Of a stretch of 64,000 nucleotides of DNA, positions 58,421 to 64,000 are shown piece by piece. The stretch spans positions 47,210,960-47,274,959 of the forward strand of contig CM057839.1 of NCBI GenBank assembly GCA_030068075.1, written 5' to 3'. A model generated the notes under the pieces. It was not told where the DNA came from and searched no databases. It saw nothing but the letters and a program-made list of their open reading frames with translations. Positions within the stretch are counted from its first letter, which is position 1; each line of letters opens with the position of its first letter. The stretch comes from Paguma larvata (Eukaryota > Chordata > Mammalia > Carnivora > Viverridae). The translations under genes and the position numbers were made by a program.

Positions 58421-59002
58421 GTTTTATTAAGATGGTGGGAAAACTAACACGAAATGAGTTATTGGCTCAACTCCTTATAGTAAGTCACATAGAGCTCACC
58501 TACTCGAGGGGGTAACAACTGACTTAGCGATTTTATGATAAGCAAACTAGGCCTAGATGTATTCATTCAATCATTCCTTTACTCATCTATTTAACTCCTT
58601 ACATTACCTAGAGGTATTATTCACATTTGGAAAGCAGGCAAGTAGAACATAAAAGGAATGGATGGAAAAACACTTGAGCTTAAAGAAAACCCAAGTGTGC
58701 CATGGCAAAATTTTAAAAGACCATATACTGGAATAAAATGAGAATTAAAAAAAAAAAGGGGGGGCCTGACACTAGTTGAAAACATTAATAGGTAACTATT
58801 TAAGAAGTCACAGAGAATTTCAACAAGTGGCTAGTAATTTGGCTCAGCACACATCGATGGGATAACCAAATGCTATGTATAACATTTTACAGATCTAGGT
58901 GCTTTCTACTTCTGAGCCAGCAATCTTTCTTTGGGTAGCAATGTATTCAGTTAAAGTAACAAAAAAAAAAAAAAAATGGAACAGATCCACTAACTCAAAT
59001 AA
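58421..59002. other. Unassigned, with A-rich tracts
   Basis: Poly(A)/poly(G) run at 58746-58763 and poly(A) at 58961-58976. Nothing else recognised. Confidence 0.45.
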
Positions 59003-59074
59003 GCACACACATTAACCACAGCATTTGGTCTCAAGAATATTTACACGTCAGTGAGAACAGAACTGTATTTTAAA

Positions 59075-59350
59075 ATGAGCATCCAAATTCAAAGGGCTTT
59101 CAGGAAATTCAGAAACCTATCCACAGGAAAAATGCACCTACCATTCTATCACCGTGTAAAGCGAGAGGACACAAGGCAAGTCCATTCTTCAACAACTAAT
59201 TCTGAAGACAGACCAAAGTGTGATGCATATGAAGCAGTTAGTGAGGTCAACGTGCAGAAAACACCACAACGTAAGTTGAGGCTAGTGAAGGACACCCCAA
59301 AAACACCCTTTGAAAGTAGCCCTGACAACCAGAGCATCTGCGGGCATTAG
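59075..59350 (+). other. Open reading frame of unknown status (91 codons from ATG)
   Basis: The frame is open from 59003 to a TAG at 59348-59350. The first ATG is at 59075, giving a hydrophilic 91-residue product without signal peptide, membrane segment or known domain. The sequence around it is not a recognised repeat. A strong donor-like AAC/GTAAGT occurs inside it at 59270/59271. Frames of this length also arise by chance in this window (for example 18690-19079), so I do not call it a gene. Confidence 0.2.
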
Positions 59351-59579
59351 GTCCCACATGAAATGTCACGTGTGCTGCAGAAGGGGCCATGGGTAAGGAA
59401 CACATTGGACAATGGATTATTAAAAAAGAAAGGAAGCCATGTTTGTCCGTGTTAATATATAATGGGATTTATAAATTTTATTTTAATGTAGAAAGCAGTA
59501 ATAAGATTTACTTTTTAGATAATAGATAATAATTTTGTTAGGTATTTTTTATTATATTATGTTTTTAGTTTTTAATTAC
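59351..59579. other. Unassigned AT-rich sequence
   Basis: No feature recognised. Confidence 0.5.
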
Positions 59580-59772
59580 TTAAAAAATTTAATGTTTATT
59601 TTTGAGTGAGAGAGAAAATGAGAGGGACAGGGGTAGAGAGAGAGGGAGACACAGAATCCGAAGCAGGATGCAGGCTGAGTTGTCAGCACAGTGCCAGACA
59701 CAAGGCTCGAATTCACGAGCCAAGAGAACATAACTTGAGCTGCTTAACTGACTGAACCACCCAGGCACCCCA
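59580..59772 (-). mobile_element. SINE, minus
   Basis: TTTAATGTTTATTTTTGAGT tail, GAATCCGAAGCAGGATGCAG, GGCTCGAATTCACGAGCC region and head AACCACCCAGGCACCCC. Confidence 0.94.
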
Positions 59773-59775
59773 ATA

Positions 59776-59944
59776 ATTTTTTTAAGTTTATTTTGAGAGG
59801 AGGGGAGATAGGGGAGAGCAGAGAAAGAGATAGAGACAGAGAATCCCAAGCAGGCTCAGCAATGTGATCACAGAGACACCACAGGGCTCGATCCCGCAAA
59901 CCATGAGATCATAACCTGAGCTGGAATCAAGAGTCGATGCTTAA
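59776..59944 (-). mobile_element. SINE, minus, head missing
   Basis: Begins directly after the previous copy with TTTTTTTAAGTTTATTTTGA, continues through AGAATCCCAAGCAGGCTCAG, GGGCTCGATCCC and CATGAGATCATAACCTGAGC, and stops at GATGCTTAA before the A box. Confidence 0.93.
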
Positions 59945-60297
59945 TCCAAAAGAAATGTTTTGGTTAGAATTGCATAAGGAATTTAATGCTTAAGTTTGTG
60001 TTAGGAGTTTTCAGGTTTTCTTTGACTTCCTATTTTCTTACTATCTTCTCCTTTTCCAGCCATTACATGCTGCTCATGATTTCCCCTCATATTACTAAGT
60101 ACTTTTACTCTATTATTTAGACTTCTATCCAATTCTCCCTGCCTTTCTCTGTACTGAGCTTTTACCTCACTTCTAATACTTTGGCAAATTTTAGCCTATG
60201 CCATAGGAGCTACTCAGCTGTCATAGTAAAGGATAAAAAGTTAAAATATATCCCATCTTTCTTATGACTCAAGTGACAAGATAATCTACCTTATATC
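59945..60297. other. Unassigned
   Basis: No feature recognised. Confidence 0.5.
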
Positions 60298-60308
60298 ATA
60301 TTGTTTCT

Positions 60309-60549
60309 TTTATTTTTTAAGGTCTTATTTATTTTTGAGAGAGAAGAGTGAGAGAGAGAGAGACAGAGAGTGCATGCGGGCACACAAGTGGGGGAAGGGC
60401 AGAGAGAGAGGGAGACAGAATCCGAAGCAGTCTCCAGGCTCTGAGCTGTCCGCACAAAATGTATGCAGGGCTTGAATTCCTGAACTACAAGATCATGACC
60501 TGAGCCAAAGTCGGACACTTAGCCAGCTGAGTCACCTAGGCACCCTGTT
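60309..60549 (-). mobile_element. SINE, minus, with 11-bp target-site duplication
   Basis: Full-length copy with an extra GA/GC-rich insert in the body (60360-60395). Exact flanks ATATTGTTTCT at 60298-60308 and 60550-60560. Confidence 0.95.
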
Positions 60550-60560
60550 ATATTGTTTCT

Positions 60561-61066
60561 ATAACATTTTATAACAATAACCTAGATATTATTCTCGTCT
60601 TTCAGAGGACCTAACCTAACTTAGAACTAACTTGGAGAAGCAACTCACCTGTTTACATTCAGTTACAAAGCTTGGGAGTTTCAGCTGATAAATGGTAGAT
60701 CCTGGGTTATTCTAGAAGGTCTTCAGTCTAGACTTACTTTCCGTTCAACTGATATTTTCCCCACAGCACTCCCAGTTTAGGTTAGCCAAGGTCTCTAACC
60801 TCTGAAATGTCTTTGCTAACATTTTCCAGTATTACAGCACCATTCCCACACAGAAAAAATAAAGAAAATAGAGATAGGAAGAGAACTTTTAAATTTCTTC
60901 AACTGCAAAACAAAATCCTATTCTGAGTAAAGTTTCCCAAGCAAAAGCAACAGTGTCAATTCCCAACGTACTGCTTTTTGCAACATCGTTATTTTCAATT
61001 ATAGATCACAGCAAACAGTATCTTCTCAGAAAAGTGACTAGGTAAAAAAAATTAAATTAAGATCTT
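60561..61066. other. Unassigned
   Basis: No feature recognised. Confidence 0.5.
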
Positions 61067-61256
61067 GGGGCGCCTGAGTGGCTCAGTTGGGTTAGCATCT
61101 GACCCTTCACCTTAGGGCATGGTCTCAGGGTTCATGAGTTCAAGCCCCACATACGGCTCTGTGCTGACTACACAATATTCTCTCTCCCTCCCCTCTCCCT
61201 TCTCCACCCATCCCATGTATGCATTGCTCTCTCAAAATAAATAACCTTAAAAAAAC
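61067..61256 (+). mobile_element. SINE, plus, diverged body
   Basis: GGGGCGCCTGAGTGGCTCAG head, GAGTTCAAGCCCC B box, CT body with atypical text (ATTCTCTCTCCCTCC), tail CAAAATAAATAACC. Confidence 0.93.
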
Positions 61257-61260
61257 ACTA

Positions 61261-61468
61261 GGGGTACCTGGGTGGCTCAGTCGGTAAAGCTTCTGACTTC
61301 GGCTCAGGTCATGATCTCACAGCTTGTGAGTTCGAGCCCCATGTCGGGCTCTGTGCTGTCAGCTCAGAGCCTGGAGCCTGCTTTGGATTCTGTGTCTCCC
61401 TCTCTGCTCCTCCCTCACTCACACTGTCTCTCAAAAATAAACAAACATTTAAAAAATTTAAAAATAAT
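61261..61468 (+). mobile_element. Feliform SINE, plus
   Basis: Close to consensus throughout: GGGGTACCTGGGTGGCTCAG, intact B box GTTCGAGCCCC, AGCTCAGAGCCTGGAGCCTG, tail CAAAAATAAACAAACATT. Immediately downstream of the copy at 61067 in the same orientation. Confidence 0.96.
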
Positions 61469-61726
61469 GAAGGTCTTTCTACTTTCAATTTTACTTTCCA
61501 GGGTCAGGACCTACAGATTTAAAATTCACCAGGAAAAAAATTCTTACCAGGAAGTTTATTGTCACATTATTATTCCCATAAACTGAGGAAAATAATTCTG
61601 TCTACATACTGTCACTGTAGTAAGAAGTATCTGTGTCACAAATAATTACTGTCCCAAAACACAGAGCAACCTGTGGACACAGAAGAGGATTTGCATCTGG
61701 GGTAAACTAAAAGAGGGCAAAATCTT
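61469..61726. other. Unassigned
   Basis: No feature recognised. Confidence 0.5.
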
Positions 61727-61741
61727 AAGAATCATGTTGAT

Positions 61742-61962
61742 GGGGCATCTGGGTGGCTCAGTTGGTTGAGCGGCCGACTTCGGCTCGGGTCATGATCTCA
61801 CGGTCTGTGAGTTCGAACCCCATGTCGGGCTCTGTGCTGATGGCTCATCAGAGCCTAGAGCCTGCTTCAGATTCTGTATCTCCCTCTCTCTCTGCCCTCC
61901 TCCTGCTCACGCTCTGTCTGTATATCTCTTAAGAATAAATAAAAAAAAAACATTAAAAAAAA
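61742..61962 (+). mobile_element. Young feliform SINE with perfect 15-bp target-site duplication
   Basis: Near-consensus copy with both Pol III boxes: A-box region TGGCTCAGTTGGTTGAGCGG and B box GTTCGAACCCC. Exact flanks AAGAATCATGTTGAT lie at 61727-61741 and 61963-61977, at a CTT/AAGA site. Confidence 0.97.
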
Positions 61963-61977
61963 AAGAATCATGTTGAT

Positions 61978-62719
61978 ACAAAGGGCTTGAGACAAATAGG
62001 AAAATCTACCTTCTATATATCAATCAGGGAATAAAGAACCGAGTTCAAGTAAGTGGGTTTAAAGCAAAGAGAGCATAGGAGGCCGAGCCCAGGAAAAGGA
62101 GAATCTAAAACATAGTCACAGGCTCCCTTAGGAGATTGCAAGCTCAATTGCAGACAAGGATAAAACTCTAATGTCTAACAAGCCAACTTGGACAGATGTT
62201 CAGAAGACACCACTGATTAAAGGGTACTTGTTTAGCTGAAAAGTTAATTCACTCTGATAGATGAGTACTTCACTGCAAATGAAAATTTCATTTTGCTTTA
62301 TATTAACACCTTCCATAGCTAATTTGAAACTAACTAAATTTGATGCTACTTTTTTCTGGACTATTTTCAACAACTCAGAAAGCGATTTTAATTTTAAATG
62401 CTATTTTCCTTGAAGTGGAAAGAGAAAATTAATACTCTTTAATCTTTTTGTATTTTAGAACAATTAAGAAATTCTACCTACCTCTATCAATTTTATGTTC
62501 TAGTTCTTCAGGAAACAATACAAACATTATCATATACAAACACATAACAATCTAATATTTGTTGCAATTCCCTGAATAATATAATGCTCTGAATATCTAA
62601 CATTTCCATCTTTTGTGCAATACATGAATTCTAATGTATAAATATGAAGTGGGATTTGGACCACAATTTTACCACAAATTAGAATCTTGAATATATTAAC
62701 GTAATTGTCAACTTTAAAG
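61978..62719. other. Unassigned AT-rich sequence
   Basis: No feature recognised. Confidence 0.5.
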
Positions 62720-62730
62720 AGATATTTTAA

Positions 62731-62931
62731 GGGCACTGGGGTGGTTCAGATGGTTAATCATCTGACTTCAGCTCAGGTCATGATTTAATGGTTTGTGGGT
62801 TCGAGCCCCACTTCAGGCTCTATGCTAACAGCTCGGAGCCTGGACCCTGCTTCTGATTCTCTGTCTCCCTCTCTCTCTGCCCCTCCCCCACTCCCACTCT
62901 GTCTCACTCTCTCAAAAATAACATTAAAATA
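62731..62931 (+). mobile_element. Feliform SINE, plus, with 10-bp target-site duplication
   Basis: GGGCACTGGGGTGGTTCAGA head, intact B box GGTTCGAGCCCC, CT body, CAAAAATAACATT tail. Flanks AGATATTTTA at 62720-62729 and 62932-62941. The 62945-62978 stretch (AATAAACATTAAAAATTTTT) looks like a second SINE tail without a body. Confidence 0.94.
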
Positions 62932-62978
62932 AGATATTTTACAAGAAATAAACATTAAAAATTTTTTAAAAAAATATT

Positions 62979-63639
62979 TTACATTGTATTTTCTAACATT
63001 ATAAAAATAATTATTGGAACAATGATAGAACAGATAGAAGCCCCAATGAATAAACAACTTTTAACAAGTCAGATACAATGTGAAAAAGCATGTAGTAAAA
63101 AAAAAAAACGTAAATATATAATTTGGGGCACAGAGTTGCATTAAAACTAAACTCAAAGTCAATATTAAGAAAAAAATCATTTATTTTGGCAAAAATATAA
63201 ATATGTAATTGTAGTCCCAGATAAAGTTGTATTTTTAGTTGTTGCCATAGTATTTTCCCCAAGGAAGTAGTAATAGATCATTCAACAACACATTTATCAG
63301 TGATGATACTTCGCAATCATGCAAACCTCAAACCAACAGGAATTCAGGGAGAAACTAAGTAGCTTTGCCATTTACTTACAGAGTATCACAAATCAAAAGT
63401 ACCCCTTCTTCTGTTTTCCTTTCTCTCTCCTTTTTCTCATCACACCCAGAAGAGGTGATAGAGCACTACCCATCCCAGGCTGCACTAACTAGCTCTCCCT
63501 TTTGAACAAAGGATTTATTTCCTCAGCCGCTGGAAGCTTCCAGCCCATGGCCCTCACCTGTCAGCCCTCTCCAGTAACTGCCTCAGTGGAACACACCTGT
63601 TTTTGCTTACCCCCTTACAGTTACTTTTTCCCCTTTCCA
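62979..63639. other. Unassigned
   Basis: AT-rich to 63380, then C/T-rich (63400-63600). The latter might be the upstream part of the L2 below. Confidence 0.4.
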
Positions 63640-63705
63640 TCTCCAGTGCCATAAATGGTGCCTAACCTGTAGTATCTGCTCAATAATTATTTGTCAAATA
63701 AATCT
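63640..63705 (+). repeat. L2 3' terminus, plus
   Basis: 'CAGTGCCATAAATGGTGCCT' and 'ATCTGCTCAATAATTATTTG' match the ancient L2 3' end (GTGCCTGGCACATAGTAGGTGCTCAATAAATATTTG) with decay. Confidence 0.6.
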
Positions 63706-64000
63706 ATATAGATTCATTTTTGTTCCACTCAAGTGAAATATTGTTTAGATAAATTTCCTCCAGTTATATCATTCTGACACATGCTTGTCATCGATGAATC
63801 TGTAGAATTGCCTCCACTGGTGTTTCGAACTGAAAGGAGAACTGCCATCCTACTTCTCTTATTCTATTCTCCACGAAGAGCAAAGCATTCTTTATTAATG
63901 TGTAGGAAAACAATGACTTTTGGCCACAGAGTTGAAAGTTTCTGTGTAGCACATTGACAACTAATACCTCAGAGTTTAAGTTTCAAGTTTAAGCTACTTT
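63706..64000. other. Unassigned
   Basis: No feature recognised to the end of the window. Confidence 0.5.

Noticed and set aside
61742..61820. SINE heads as tRNA genes
   Set aside because: The A and B boxes come from tRNA-Lys, but the sequence does not fold as a full tRNA and continues into the SINE body and tail. The same holds for all other copies.

Overview
The window is nuclear mammalian DNA from a carnivoran, most likely a cat (Felidae). The main evidence is 31 copies or fragments of a tRNA-Lys-derived SINE. Its body has the feliform form: a GATCTCACGG-type stretch after the A box, a GTTCGAGCCCC B box, GCTCTGTGCTGA, a CT-rich segment and an AAAAATAAA tail. Canid and other caniform copies differ in the middle of the element. 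Several L1 3' ends match the carnivore/felid type (GAGCACTGGGTGTT, then CAATTTGACAATAAA). The sequence is AT-rich and CpG-poor. I see no protein-coding gene, multi-exon structure, tRNA or rRNA gene, bacterial operon or CRISPR array. It reads as intergenic DNA or the interior of a very large intron.

Layout. 0-5 kb: an old L1 with an inverted 5' part (586-1707), an ancient repeat (about 3130-3890) and two minus-strand SINEs. 5-13 kb: unassigned AT-rich DNA, L1 pieces in opposite orientations (8798-10382) with a SINE nested in ORF2 sequence, and a solitary LTR (11018-11436) inside an older L1 3' end. 13-22 kb: scattered SINEs, old L1 tails, a TAAT-rich unique block (about 16940-17350) and a MER5-type DNA transposon (19295-19536). 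22-32 kb: ancient L1 remnants, a SINE with an internal duplication, a tandem AT-rich repeat containing a perfect palindrome (30131-30330) and a SINE-in-SINE nest. 32-38 kb: the youngest-looking LINE, a 5'-inverted L1 (32771-34507) with perfect 14-bp target-site duplications, then an L2, an LTR and a short L1 with 15-bp duplications. 38-49 kb: a minus-strand L1, an MLT1-like LTR, an L1 piece, MIR, CA repeats and much unassigned sequence. 49-53 kb: an LTR bounded by TG/CA and 7-bp repeats, then a possible degenerate retroviral interior. 53-64 kb: a dense run of SINEs, and a unique block (57946-58420) that may be conserved noncoding DNA.

Nothing here forms a pathway. The only coding logic is parasitic: L1 supplies reverse transcriptase and endonuclease, and the SINEs use that machinery. 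This explains the shared A-rich tails and the TT/AAAA-like insertion sites. The insertions give a relative order: ancient L2, MIR and MER5, then old L1M, then LTRs, then young SINEs and L1. I found no undescribed biological system. The best leads are two textbook twin-primed L1 insertions, the nested insertions, the tandem palindrome and two non-repeat blocks worth a conservation check.
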